Positions 1-8,094 are shown, counted from the first letter of the stretch. The stretch: DNA of 13,517 bases from Candidatus Peribacteria bacterium (GCA_031288635.1 JAITQZ010000129.1:1-13517); one strand, 5' to 3'. The notes: generated by a model not told the origin, from the letters alone. Numbers and translations: made by a program.

Positions 1-1503
1 AAAAGCGAAAGCCAAACCGCTGAAACCTCTTTTGATAAAGCCGACAGTAAAGAGTTGCTCATTCAAAGTCCATCCGTAAGAAAGTTTCTACGCAAAATGG
101 TAGAAGATACCCCACCAGACGAAGAATGGAAAAACAGACGGTCATCCAGAGATAAGACTGCAGCTTTACACACATACGTAGAACAAGAACTCTGAATTCA
201 TTACGAAGATATTGCATCTTGCTTTACTAACGGAGAACTTACTGACCCCGAAAAACTAAGTATTATGCTCCACTCGGAAGGAAAAGAGCATACAACAGAG
301 ACAGGAAGAGAAAGGTCAGAAGAGGAAATTCAACAAATCATCACTAAAATCAGATATTTTTCTCCTAAATCACCATCCTCAGAAATGAGCGAAGAAAAAA
401 TGAGAACATTGAGAGGAAGTAATCGGAATATTTACACGTCTGCTCTAGGGTTAGCGATTGACCATATCAAAGAATATCTAGATATCACTATGGAGGGAAG
501 CCATCAAAATTTTGCCCAAGACCTTTCCTTAGACAAAATGAATAGTCTCGACATAAAAAACGGACAGCTCATCATCAGAGGAACTATGAACGGGACCCCT
601 ATCAGCTTTTTCTATAATTTAGAAACAGGAGTAATTACAAGCAATGCTCTCGTCGTAGAAGATACCAACAAAGAAACCTTTTCTTTTAACAAAGACCAAC
701 AAAACCCAAAACCGTTAGTCACACTTAGCTCTTTCTCACAAATAGTACACCAAAGTAGAAACACACTACAAGCAAATCGCAACCAGTTTCAAAGACTTGA
801 ACAAGAAAAAGACCCTACACAAAAAGCACTACAATCAAAGGAAATCAGGGAACACATCCTAGCAAATACCCATACCGTACAAGCAGAGTCCTACAGAAAA
901 GAAGACTTTGCACTAGAAATCGAAAAAAATCAGACTATGCAAACTATTATCCAACTTTTTCAATTAGACCGTTATACAGAGTATAGCAAAAAATCCTCCC
1001 CTGAGATATATCATCTCCTCCATATTTTAGATGCGAGTATCCATACTCCTCTAGATGCTCAAAAAATGAGGGCAAACTTTTCAACCCTCTCCCAGCTAAT
1101 CACAAAAGCTAACACTAATCACACCATAAACAACGACCTCGTACTTGCGAAACACTTTACTGTTGAAAAAGAAGAAAATGACAGAGATAACCTCCAAAAT
1201 GCCAACTACAAAGATAATGGATTGTACGCCTTCGTAAAGCATTTCACCAGCAACCTGGACCAAAATAGTACCTATTTCAGAGAAGGGCAAATTTTGGACC
1301 ACAACAAGATGGCTACCTACCTTAAGGAATTGAATAATGTATTAGAAAAATCATATATATATGCAGAAGGACAAATAAACATCAATCTCTTTGATGGGAA
1401 TTCCCAATTAGCATATTTCTACGGAGAATTAACAAAAGAGAGAGAGCTTAAACCTTTTGAAGACTTCCCCAATAAACCACCATATAATGAATATCGAACA
1501 TAA
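1..1503 (+). CDS. Hypothetical protein, 5'-truncated by window edge
   Basis: The reading frame is open from base 1 to a TAA at 1501-1503, giving 500 residues without a true start. Its only interruption is a TGA at 193-195, read as Gly (context EQEL-G-IHYEDI). I do not recognise the family. The visible part is hydrophilic, rich in Asn, Gln, Lys and Glu, with no transmembrane segment and no cysteine motif. The middle third is helix-rich and charged (around residues 240-320), so short coiled coils are possible. The methionine at 265 is probably internal, because the frame continues upstream through the recoded TGA with equally protein-like composition. The gap to the AMP phosphorylase gene is 38 bases with no terminator, so the two could be cotranscribed. 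Coding status is well supported by length and by conformity with the local code; function is unknown. Confidence 0.8.
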
Positions 1504-1541
1504 TACGCTCATTCGTTTACTTCTTAACCTAACACCCTCCA

Positions 1542-3050
1542 ATGCAAGAAATTTTCAGTGCAAAAATCACCACCTTTTCCATCTCCAACGGCGGAGAACT
1601 TACAGTAATTCTTAACGCAGAACAAGCCGCAAAATTTGGCATTAGAGAGAGAGACAAAATTTCCCTCATCCGTAAAGGAGAAGAATACGTCGTAGACGTT
1701 GCCCTCTCTTCAGATTACGTGAAAGCAAATGAAATCTGAGTAACCCACGACTTCCTCGCAAGATACCCGATACAGGAAGGAGACAACGTGCTCGTCAGTT
1801 TCCCAAAAAATAGCCCCGTCTCTATGCAAGCAATCAGAAAAAAGATGCTCGGACAATTAATCTCAGACGAAGAAATCGATGCAATCATAGATGATATTCA
1901 AAATAATAAACTTTCTGACCTCGTCCTCGCCTACTATACTGCTACCAGCTTTTTCTACAAATCTGACCCCCACGAACTCGCCTACACTACCAAAGCTACT
2001 GCGTATACGGGAGATATGTACCGTTTTCCTGGGAAAGTAGCCGGGAAATACAGCATCGGTGGAGTACCTGGCAACGAAACCACAATGATTATCATCCCCA
2101 TCTTGGCATCACTAGGAATTACTGCCCCAAAAACCTTTTCGAAAGCAATTACTTCCCCTGCTGCCACAGGAGAATGCGTAAATGTGCTGATGGACATCAG
2201 TTTCAAAAAATCTGAAATTATCAGAATTACCGATAAAAATCAAGCTTGTTTGGTTTGGAATGAAGGGCTAAACCTCGCCCCAGCAAATGATAGAATCATC
2301 AAAGTCTCCTCCCCTCTCGGAATGGAACCATATGCAAGAATGATTTCTTCCATTATGGCGAAAAACTACGCAATGGGAATCAGCCATTGTCTGATTGACA
2401 TTCCTATGGGACCAACAGCCAAAGTCGCCAGTATGGAAGATGCCAAAAGAGTTGCAAAACATTTCAAAGAAATCGGAGAATACCTAGGAATGAAAATGGA
2501 CGTACAAATCACCCTCGCCGACCAACCCGTAGGAAAAGGCATAGGAGCCTGTCTACAAGCGAGAGAAGCGTTAAGAATTTTGCAAAGTCATCCCGAACAG
2601 AGCGAAGATTTGGCGTGTAAAGCAATCTTTTTAGCAGCCAGACTTGTTTTACTCTGTGGACTCGCTCCCACAATGCAAAAAGCAGAAAGAATAGTCATAA
2701 AACAACTGAATAACGGCGAAGCTCGAAAAAAAATGTCTCAAATTATTGAAGCTCAAGGAGGAAAAAATCCTAAAATTAAAGCTGATGAAATCCAGCTTGG
2801 AAAGCTTTCCTACGAAATGAAAGCTCAACAGGATGGAACCATTAACAAAGTAAATATGAAATATCTGAATATGATTGTCAGAACCCTCGGAGCTCCAGCA
2901 GAATACAAAGCAGGAATTTACCTACAAAAGAAAGTAGGCGATAAGGTAAAAAAAGACGACCTTCTCTATACCCTCTATTCAGAGTCAGAAACCAAAATGG
3001 CGAGAGCAAAAGAAATGCTACAGCAGGTTGATTTCTACCAATATACTTAA
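1542..3050 (+). CDS. deoA: AMP phosphorylase (archaeal-type DeoA family)
   Basis: This enzyme would cleave AMP (also CMP and UMP in the family) with phosphate to give ribose 1,5-bisphosphate and the free base, in the cytoplasm. In archaea and some candidate-phylum bacteria the product passes through ribose-1,5-bisphosphate isomerase to RuBisCO. The length, 502 residues, fits AMP phosphorylases, which carry an extra N-terminal domain (here about residues 1-85) absent from the shorter thymidine phosphorylases. The phosphate and nucleoside loop KYSIGGVPGN lies near residues 169-178 and the signature ITSPAATGE near 203-211. The archaeal form of that signature is close to ITSPAGTAD. A TGA at 1737-1739 (codon 66) is read as Gly (context ANEI-G-VTHDFL), and without it the N-terminal domain would be lost. 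The ATG at 1542 has no obvious Shine-Dalgarno sequence. The isomerase and RuBisCO are not in this window. Confidence 0.93.
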
Positions 3051-3099
3051 TGTCGAGTCAAAATTGAAGCTCAATATTGAAAACCCTCAGGAAATCCAT

Positions 3100-4269
3100 A
3101 TGCTCATTTCTATGAAACAAACCCTCAAAGGAATCAAAGTCTACAAACTCTGACACGGTGGCATTGGTATCGGTTCTCTACCTGATGGAAAGAAAATCTT
3201 GATAAAAGGCTGAGCTTTACCGTGAAGCATCGTCGATGTGAAAGTCGTAAAAAAAAGAAAAGACTTTATCGAAGCCCATATCATCGAAACAAAAAAATAT
3301 AACCCCCAGATTGCTGATGGAGAGATTTTTTGCCCCCACTATTTTATCCCAAAATGAAAAAGTGCTGAGAATGCAGGAACTGCAAAAATTGGTTGCGGAG
3401 GCTGCAAATGGCAAATGATAAGCTATGAAAAGCAACTGGAGCTAAAACAACAACTCGTAGAAGAAAGTTTTAAGAAAGTACAGAAACAATGTAGGGACAT
3501 ACAGTCAGTACATAATACACAACATACGGACACAGCGTATAATACACAATGTAGGGACACCGCAGTACTGCGGTGTCCGAACCCCGCCACAAGCGAGGTT
3601 GCAAAAACCGTTGAAATCAAATTTTTGCCCATCATCAGTTCCCCATTAACACAAAGATATAGAAACAAAATCGAATTTAGTTTTGGTGTATACAAGCAAC
3701 AATCAGAAGCCTATCGTGAACGACAAAAACAACAGATACAATATGAAAAACAACAGATACAATGTAGGGACGTGCCAATAGCACGTCCGAATACACAAGG
3801 AGAATTCACAGCAGAAAAATACACCATTAACAACCAGCGAGGATGTGGATTTCACAAACAAGGCGAATTTAGCAAAATCGTTGATGTCGATACCTGTGGA
3901 TTGATTTCAGCAAAAGCAAATCAGATTTTTCAAACCATTAAAAAGCTGTGTTTTGAAAGTGGACTACCCGTATATGACCAGAAAACTCATCAAGGTTTTT
4001 TCCGCCATCTCGTGCTGCGTGAAGGAGTAAATACCAACCAACTCATGGTCAACCTCTCCGTAGCATTAGCAAATTTGAACGATGAACAGACCAAAATTCG
4101 GGAAAGCTTATTGGAACAATTCAAACAAGAAAAAAATCTGACCGAACAAATTACGACATTCGTCATTACCTACAACGAAAGCCTCGCCGACACAGTAAAA
4201 AATGAAAAGTCTGAAACGAAGGTATTTTGGGGTGAGGGATACATTTATGAAAAACTACATTTTGGATAA
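3100..4269 (+). CDS. 23S rRNA (uracil-5)-methyltransferase, N-terminal part of an interrupted gene
   Basis: This is the N-terminal portion (389 residues) of a TrmA/RlmD-family, SAM-dependent rRNA m5U methyltransferase. Residues 1-60 look like a TRAM RNA-binding domain (LGHGGIGIGSLPDG). Cysteines at about 78, 99, 102 and 266 (CPHYF, CGGCKWQ, VDTC) match the [4Fe-4S]-binding pattern of the RlmD branch. YRNKIEFSFG and GYIYEKL are further family landmarks. Four TGA codons (3151, 3211, 3223, 3355) are read as Gly, including one in the KLGHGG turn. The ATG at 3100 follows AGGA at 3089-3092 with 7-base spacing; the in-frame ATG at 3112 is an alternative. The frame ends at TAA 4267-4269, just before the family's FRISPFSFFQ motif, which reappears in the same frame at 4735 after an inserted cassette. 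Two regions (residues about 130-167 and 209-230) are repeat insertions foreign to the family. Activity without the SAM domain is unlikely unless the two pieces assemble. Confidence 0.85.
3511..3564 (+). repeat. Two approximate 27-nt tandem repeats inside the methyltransferase gene
   Basis: Units 3511-3537 and 3538-3564 share most positions and both contain ATAATACACAA. Because 27 is a multiple of three, they translate to related 9-residue units (HNTQHTDTA and YNTQCRDTA). They belong to the same inserted block as the palindromes next to them. Confidence 0.7.
3555..3578. repeat. Perfect 24-nt palindrome within coding sequence
   Basis: The left arm GGACACCGCAGT is followed directly by its exact reverse complement ACTGCGGTGTCC. 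It follows the conserved head CAATGTAGGGAC (3547-3558), which also occurs at 3487-3498 and 3760-3771. All three heads start on a codon boundary of the same frame and encode Gln-Cys-Arg-Asp. Confidence 0.9.
3580..3600. repeat. Imperfect hairpin following the palindrome
   Basis: Arms AACCCCGC and GCGAGGTT pair at 7 of 8 positions around the loop CACAA. It directly follows the 24-nt palindrome and is probably part of the same inserted element. Confidence 0.5.
3725..3763 (+). repeat. 18-nt direct repeat with 21-nt period
   Basis: AAAAACAACAGATACAAT occurs at 3725-3742 and again at 3746-3763. The 21-nt period keeps the frame and gives a seven-residue duplication (KQQIQYE, KQQIQCR). It leads straight into the third CAATGTAGGGAC head. 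Confidence 0.85.
3768..3788. repeat. Hairpin repeat copy (8-bp perfect stem)
   Basis: GGACGTGC and GCACGTCC are exact reverse complements around the loop CAATA. The hairpin follows the head CAATGTAGGGAC (3760-3771) and is followed by GAATACACAAGG, which resembles the AATACACAA that flanks the other copies. The shared pattern is head, variable palindrome ending in GTCCG, then a short tail. Confidence 0.85.
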
Positions 4270-4276
4270 AATAGTC

Positions 4277-4305
4277 TTGACTTTAGATATATATATCCGT
4301 ATCAT
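4277..4305 (+). promoter_or_regulatory. Promoter for the inserted zinc-ribbon gene
   Basis: A -35 TTGACT (4277-4282) and a -10 TATCAT (4300-4305) are separated by 17 bases that include a run of alternating A and T. It lies just after the break in the methyltransferase frame, about 50 bases upstream of the ATG at 4353, so the inserted gene carries its own promoter. Confidence 0.65.
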
Positions 4306-4352
4306 ATCCACACATAAATAAAATACGTTAAACTTTCTAAAAAAAAGAAAAA

Positions 4353-4604
4353 ATGGAAGCAGTAGAACTTAAATTGTATGGGAAACTCCCTTGTAAAGTT
4401 TGTGGGGAACGCCCTTGTTTTACCTCTCGGTCAGAGTGTCATCAAGTTTCTTATGCATTGGTATGTAACTGTGGAAAGCGAACACCTTTCTTAAGAACTA
4501 TGTCCGATGTAGCAGGAAAATGGGAGTCAGAAACCCGTATACTGACAGTAGAACAAGCAAAAGAGGTCGAGGGCAGAGAGCCCCAAGACCCAAGATTCAC
4601 TTAA
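4353..4604 (+). CDS. Small zinc-ribbon protein, Lar-like
   Basis: An 83-residue protein with two cysteine knuckles, CKVCG near residues 15-19 and CNCG near 44-47. Between them is a Y-x-L-V-C segment, and after them a D-V-A-x-x-W segment (residues about 58-63). This order (CxxCG, about 20-25 residues, C-x-CG, then an acidic-Ala-x-x-Trp helix) resembles the phage/mobile-element Lar family, named for alleviation of restriction. It also fits other small two-knuckle zinc ribbons, so the function is only suggested. The gene has its own promoter and terminator and sits inside the methyltransferase gene. It contains no TGA codon; its five glycines are all GGN. The ATG follows an A-rich leader without a Shine-Dalgarno sequence. 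Confidence 0.7.
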   Translation: MEAVELKLYGKLPCKVCGERPCFTSRSECHQVSYALVCNCGKRTPFLRTMSDVAGKWESETRILTVEQAKEVEGREPQDPRFT

Positions 4605-4614
4605 GCCAAAATGT

Positions 4615-4648
4615 AAGAGACCTTTCAGTTATTACTGATTGGTCTTTT
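4615..4648 (+). terminator. Intrinsic terminator of the inserted cassette
   Basis: AAGAGACC pairs with GGTCTTTT (one G-U pair). An inner stem TCAGT/ACTGA closes the loop TATT. The hairpin ends in four T, then ATTA. It lies 11 bases after the stop of the zinc-ribbon gene. Confidence 0.75.
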
Positions 4649-4710
4649 ATTACTTGCAAATAAGAAGGATTTTCTTACTTTACTATTACCTTTAATCTAT
4701 CAATATTACG

Positions 4711-5301
4711 ATGTCCATAAATCAAGAAGTTACTTTTCGTATCTCCCCTTTCTCTTTCTTCCAGACAAACACCCACGGAGCAGAAAAACTTTTTTCTACT
4801 GCATTCGCTCTGCTGGGAAATTTTGAAGGGAACATTCTGGATTTATACTGCGGAACAGGAAGTATTGGTTTATCGCTGTTGAAAATGAGAAAAGCCCAAG
4901 GAAAAGAAGCTGAACTCATCGGAATCGAAATTGTAGAGGATGCCATCATCGATGCAAACGTAAACGCCAAAATCAACGGACTGGAAAATCAGAGTTTTTT
5001 TATAGCCTCTCCTGTTGAAAAAGCCCTAGAACGCTATCCTGAACTTACCGAAAAAATTAAAAATCTGGGCGTAGTCGTGATAGACCCACCTCGTGATGGA
5101 CTGCATAAAAATGCCGTAGAACGGATTGCTCATTTGAAGAGGGAATATAATTTTAAGTTGTTGTATATTTCTTGTAATCCCATAACGATGGCGAGAGACG
5201 TGGAAATGTTTCTGGAAAGAGGGTTTACATTGAAAGAAGTGCAACCAGTAGATATGTTTCCCTCAACGCACCACATAGAGTGTATCGGGGTACTGACATA
5301 A
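4711..5301 (+). CDS. 23S rRNA (uracil-5)-methyltransferase, C-terminal SAM domain of the interrupted gene
   Basis: A 196-residue piece that carries the catalytic half of the TrmA/RlmD family. FRISPFSFFQTN (residues 9-20) contacts the cofactor region in the family. DLYCGTGSIG (44-53) is SAM motif I, and IDPPRDG (124-130) is the motif IV region. SCNP (154-157) contains the catalytic Cys at about 155. It lacks the TRAM and iron-sulfur parts, which lie upstream at 3100-4269 in the same frame. The ATG at 4711 is the first start after a TAA at 4693-4695. No Shine-Dalgarno sequence and no convincing promoter were found between the cassette terminator and this start, so it may be poorly expressed. 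It contains no in-frame TGA. It could be a pseudogene remnant or the second chain of a split enzyme. Confidence 0.85.
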   Translation: MSINQEVTFRISPFSFFQTNTHGAEKLFSTAFALLGNFEGNILDLYCGTGSIGLSLLKMRKAQGKEAELIGIEIVEDAIIDANVNAKINGLENQSFFIASPVEKALERYPELTEKIKNLGVVVIDPPRDGLHKNAVERIAHLKREYNFKLLYISCNPITMARDVEMFLERGFTLKEVQPVDMFPSTHHIECIGVLT

Positions 5302-5339
5302 CATTTATTTTCTCAACAAAGAAAAAAACAAAACATCAG

Positions 5340-6008
5340 CTATTGCCTACTAGAAAGCATTCCCCACAATTCCTCAGCATCACGAATATCTTGAGCAGAG
5401 AGCCCCGAAGGCATAGAAGAAACTTTTGAAGAAGTATTTATCTTTGTCGATGAAGATGAAGATGAAGATGAAGACGACAGCGTCGAAACCACAGGAGCAG
5501 GCTCAGGAGACCCCACAGGAATAGCAGACACCACAGGAGCAGCCACAGGAACTTGCTCTTCCTCAGGCTCTGCAGGGAGAGATTCCTCTACTGCAGGCAT
5601 TGCTGCAATCTTTTCATATACCCCACGAGAAAAAGTTTCTATTCCCGCAGTACGCCTCTGAGGAGAAGAAAAACTTCTAGCAGCATCCAAAGATGAAGTC
5701 ACCACTTCTTCATTCAACGATGGAAGCACCGTTTTTTCCTTAACAGAAGAAACTTCTACCTCAGGCTGCTGACGTTCCACATAAGGCACCACCACCTCCC
5801 CTCCGAAAAAAGCAGCTACTTGCTGAGGGAATGTTTTAACTCCATACCATAAACGAGCAGCTCCAGAAGGACTAAACAACCCATAAATAAAAAACGCCAA
5901 CCCCAGTAAAACAATAATAAAAATCAGCCTTTTAACAAATTTTCTCAAAAGCAACAAAAGTACTAACACACCTACGATAATGATAATTCGAGCGACCCAA
6001 ATAGGCAT
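5340..6008 (-). CDS. Membrane-anchored Ser/Pro/Val-rich protein, function unknown
   Basis: A 222-residue protein that starts with two hydrophobic helices (about residues 6-20 and 28-45) separated by RKFVKR, suggesting a short hairpin in the membrane. A low-complexity region rich in Pro, Val, Glu and Ser follows. It includes a run of ten serines near residue 190, encoded by four perfect 6-bp repeats (5449-5472, TTCATC on the coding strand) plus degenerate copies. I do not recognise a domain. The ATG at 6008 is preceded by an in-frame TAA with no other start between, and the gene ends with TAG. It contains no internal TGA. It converges on the methyltransferase C-terminal fragment with a 38-base gap. 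Confidence 0.8.
   Translation of the reverse strand: MPIWVARIIIIVGVLVLLLLLRKFVKRLIFIIVLLGLAFFIYGLFSPSGAARLWYGVKTFPQQVAAFFGGEVVVPYVERQQPEVEVSSVKEKTVLPSLNEEVVTSSLDAARSFSSPQRRTAGIETFSRGVYEKIAAMPAVEESLPAEPEEEQVPVAAPVVSAIPVGSPEPAPVVSTLSSSSSSSSSSTKINTSSKVSSMPSGLSAQDIRDAEELWGMLSSRQ
5449..5472. repeat. Hexanucleotide microsatellite encoding a serine tract
   Basis: Four perfect GATGAA units on the + strand, followed by degenerate units to about 5478. On the minus strand they encode most of a serine run. The length could vary by slippage without shifting the frame. Confidence 0.8.
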
Positions 6009-6111
6009 TCCGCTTCACTTACCAGATAAAAAAGCTTATGTTTCAGAGTATACAGATTTGATTTTCAAAATCAACGAAAAGTACCAAAAACCCAATTTCT
6101 ATATTTTTCTA

Positions 6112-6140
6112 TTGATTTTTCATATATATATCTGTATATT
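6112..6140 (+). promoter_or_regulatory. Promoter upstream of the 126-residue gene
   Basis: A -35 TTGATT (6112-6117) and a -10 TATATT (6135-6140) are 17 bases apart. The spacer contains alternating A/T, as in the promoter at 4277-4305. The ATG at 6183 is about 42 bases downstream. The rest of the 6009-6182 gap is A+T rich without other recognisable signals. Confidence 0.6.
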
Positions 6141-6182
6141 TATATAAAATAAAGATAGACAGTAACAAAAAAAAATAAAAGT

Positions 6183-6563
6183 ATGATAAAAGAAATTCGG
6201 TGGATAGCTTTCGAAGGTGCCATCAAGTGCCCGAGAAAAGAGATTACGACCATTATCTCTGCCACAAATAAAGTGTTAAGAAAACAGAAAACAACCTATC
6301 GTTATCGCCTCAAAAAAAGAGTCAGAGACTACGATAAACTGAAAAAAGAAGGAGAGACTCCTCTTTCGGGCATATACGCCCTTTTTATAGGGCCACAAGC
6401 TCATAAGCTTTTCGGAAAGGTCAAGTATGACCTGAGAAAATTTCACAACACCACGCTCCAAGGAACAAAAATTTTGGTATGTTATACTCATTCAGGAGTA
6501 CTAAAACTTACAAAAACATCCTTTGAACGGGCGTGGGCAGAATTCTTAAACTCAGAACAATAA
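6183..6563 (+). CDS. Hypothetical protein, 126 aa
   Basis: A small basic protein that I do not recognise. It has no signal peptide or transmembrane helix. Residues 30-58 are strongly basic and probably helical (KVLRKQKTTYRYRLKKRVRD), which would suit nucleic-acid contact. The C-terminal half (LSGIYALFIGP, then KILVCYTHSGVLKL) looks like alternating strands. It has its own promoter and probably its own terminator, so it is a single-gene unit. There is no in-frame TGA, and all seven glycines are GGN. The start ATG follows an A-rich leader with no Shine-Dalgarno sequence. Function cannot be assigned from the sequence alone. Confidence 0.7.
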   Translation: MIKEIRWIAFEGAIKCPRKEITTIISATNKVLRKQKTTYRYRLKKRVRDYDKLKKEGETPLSGIYALFIGPQAHKLFGKVKYDLRKFHNTTLQGTKILVCYTHSGVLKLTKTSFERAWAEFLNSEQ

Positions 6564-6603
6564 TTATTCGTATCAGAATGAGAAGTGTGACTGAGTTTTT
6601 TTT
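6548..6603 (+). terminator. Probable terminator with long loop after the 126-aa gene
   Basis: AAACTCAG (6548-6555) pairs exactly with CTGAGTTT (6591-6598), followed by more T. The loop of about 35 bases is long and the left arm lies in the last codons of the gene, so confidence is moderate. Confidence 0.45.
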
Positions 6604-6612
6604 AATTTTGAC

Positions 6613-6640
6613 TTGATTTTTAATTTCGCTTTCATATAAA
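6613..6640 (+). promoter_or_regulatory. Candidate promoter of the amidase-like lipoprotein gene
   Basis: TTGATT (6613-6618) and TATAAA (6635-6640) are 16 bases apart, about 59 bases before the ATG at 6699. An overlapping TTGACT starts at 6608. Confidence 0.5.
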
Positions 6641-6698
6641 GGAACTGCAAAATATTTTTTATCTGAATAATTAACAACACAACAAAAAATGTAAAAAA

Positions 6699-8054
6699 AT
6701 GAAATAAAATTTTATTTCCCTACTACTCGTAGGAGGACTCCTATTTATAGGAGGGTGTCAACACGACAACAATGTATTAGTTCCTGCAGAGGAAAGTAGT
6801 CAATTAGAGAATGCTCTCTTTGATACAGAGTACTTATCAGGAGTAACGGTCTCGGGTATCTCTAATCAAGCATTAGTAGATATTCATATGGCATTAGCAA
6901 ATCTTCATCAAAAGAGGAATATGCTCTTTGAAGATTGGGCTAATAGGTCAAAGTATGATTTGCCTGCTGAGATGTTTTCTAATGAATATCTTCAAAAGGA
7001 AATACAGCTAGGATTATACGAATATATTCTCTTCAGTAGTCCCCAAGAATCGGAATATGAAGAATCTGGTCCCAAAACGAAAACTCTTCGTATCGTGCCG
7101 GAGGAAATCCTCTTTTCTGATGACGGAAATGTGATTGTTCCTCTGTGGACTACAACGAGAAAAGCCCCAGAGAGCACTGGCTGGGAGCCGATTAAACTCA
7201 GTTTTTATACCTTTGACCCTGACCTGCGTATCTGCAATTATCAGGGGGGAACGATTTTCGGTCATCTAGCATTTGATGATATTACTCCCAAGTTGTATCA
7301 TACCTATAGCAAAGAAGATTGGGACCATTCTTGGTATAATGTTGAGTATCTTGAAAAACGTGCGAAAGAAGAACCTTCTGTGCTGATCCAAAAGGGACGT
7401 ATAGAATGTGTGCAAAGCAATAGGACAAGAGAAGAGTGTAAAAACTATCTAAAACCTATCCGGGAAAGTCTAGAAAAACCTCTGCTCAAGTCTGCATCTC
7501 CATTCTCAGCATTCTATCACGCTTATACTGGTCTTTATATGGATTTATATAGCACCAGCTATAATTCTGCCTACGTATCGTTTACGGCGGACTGTGCAAA
7601 TTTTGTTTCGCAGTGTATGAAATTCGGAGGATTTCAGAATGATGGAAGCAATTCATCTTCTGACCAATGTTGGTTTTATAACGACCAAGGAACTTCCAGT
7701 ACCAGTGATGATGTCTGTAGTCTCACGTGGAGTACTGCCAATAGTTTGCAAAGGTATATTGCAAATAATGGATATGGTACAGCCGTAAGTGCGGCAGGTT
7801 TATACAATGGCTCAGAAGTTTCTAGAGGTGATGTATTCTTCTTTAAACATCCACCTACCAGTTCTGTCTATACTCACTCAATGATGGTATACTCTCCCGG
7901 TAATACAGAACACGTAACTACCTATTGTGCCCATTCAAATAATAGGTACAATTATGGGATGGATAATTTCGAGGGAGGGCTGTCTTATTGGACAGACAGA
8001 GCAGTAAAAGGGTATCATATCACAAGTTTCAATTGAAACAAACAGTTAGGATAA
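6699..8054 (+). CDS. Lipoprotein with Amidase_6-like domain; TAA at codon 3
   Basis: Reading from the ATG at 6699 gives Met-Lys, then TAA (6705-6707), then a full lipoprotein signal peptide (NFISLLLVGGLLFIGGC), with lipobox Cys near residue 20. The frame then stays open to the end. The C-terminal part resembles the putative amidase domain Amidase_6. It has DCANFVSQC with the likely nucleophile Cys near residue 299, RGDVFFFKH, THSMMVY with His near 393, and CAHSNN with His near 412. The role may be cleavage of cell-wall or protein amides at the cell surface (inference). A TGA at 8034-8036 is read as Gly, so the true end is the TAA at 8052-8054. The first ATG after the TAA is at 6888, which would drop the signal peptide. 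Either codon 3 is a nonsense mutation or sequencing error (AAA to TAA would fit), or initiation is non-AUG. A promoter and terminator bracket the gene. Confidence 0.75.
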
Positions 8055-8065
8055 AAATATTTTGC

Positions 8066-8094
8066 AGGACTCACGGTTTCGTGGGTCTTTTTTT
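8066..8094 (+). terminator. Intrinsic terminator after the amidase-like gene
   Basis: GACTCACG (8068-8075) pairs with CGTGGGTC (8080-8087), with one G-U pair, around the loop GTTT. A run of seven T follows. It lies 11 bases after the TAA at 8054, which supports the gene ending there and not at the TGA at 8034. Confidence 0.85.

Noticed and set aside
1096..1302. Minus-strand hydrophobic frame inside the first gene
   Set aside because: It lies wholly within the longer plus-strand coding frame. Its Phe/Val-rich translation is the expected mirror of Lys/Asn/Asp/Glu-rich coding sequence.
3487..3788. CRISPR array or intergenic REP cluster
   Set aside because: There are only three heads, at unequal spacing, inside a coding frame, with no spacers of uniform length.
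4270..4710. The insertion in the methyltransferase as a group I or II intron or an intein
   Set aside because: It is not an open frame continuous with the host gene, so it is not an intein. It contains a promoter, an independent gene and a terminator, which do not suit a self-splicing intron. I saw no intron core motifs.
4266..4721. ATAAA at 4266-4270 and 4717-4721 as a target-site duplication
   Set aside because: The repeat is short and A+T rich. Removing one copy with the cassette (451 bp) would give a frame ending at once in TAA, so it does not rebuild the gene.
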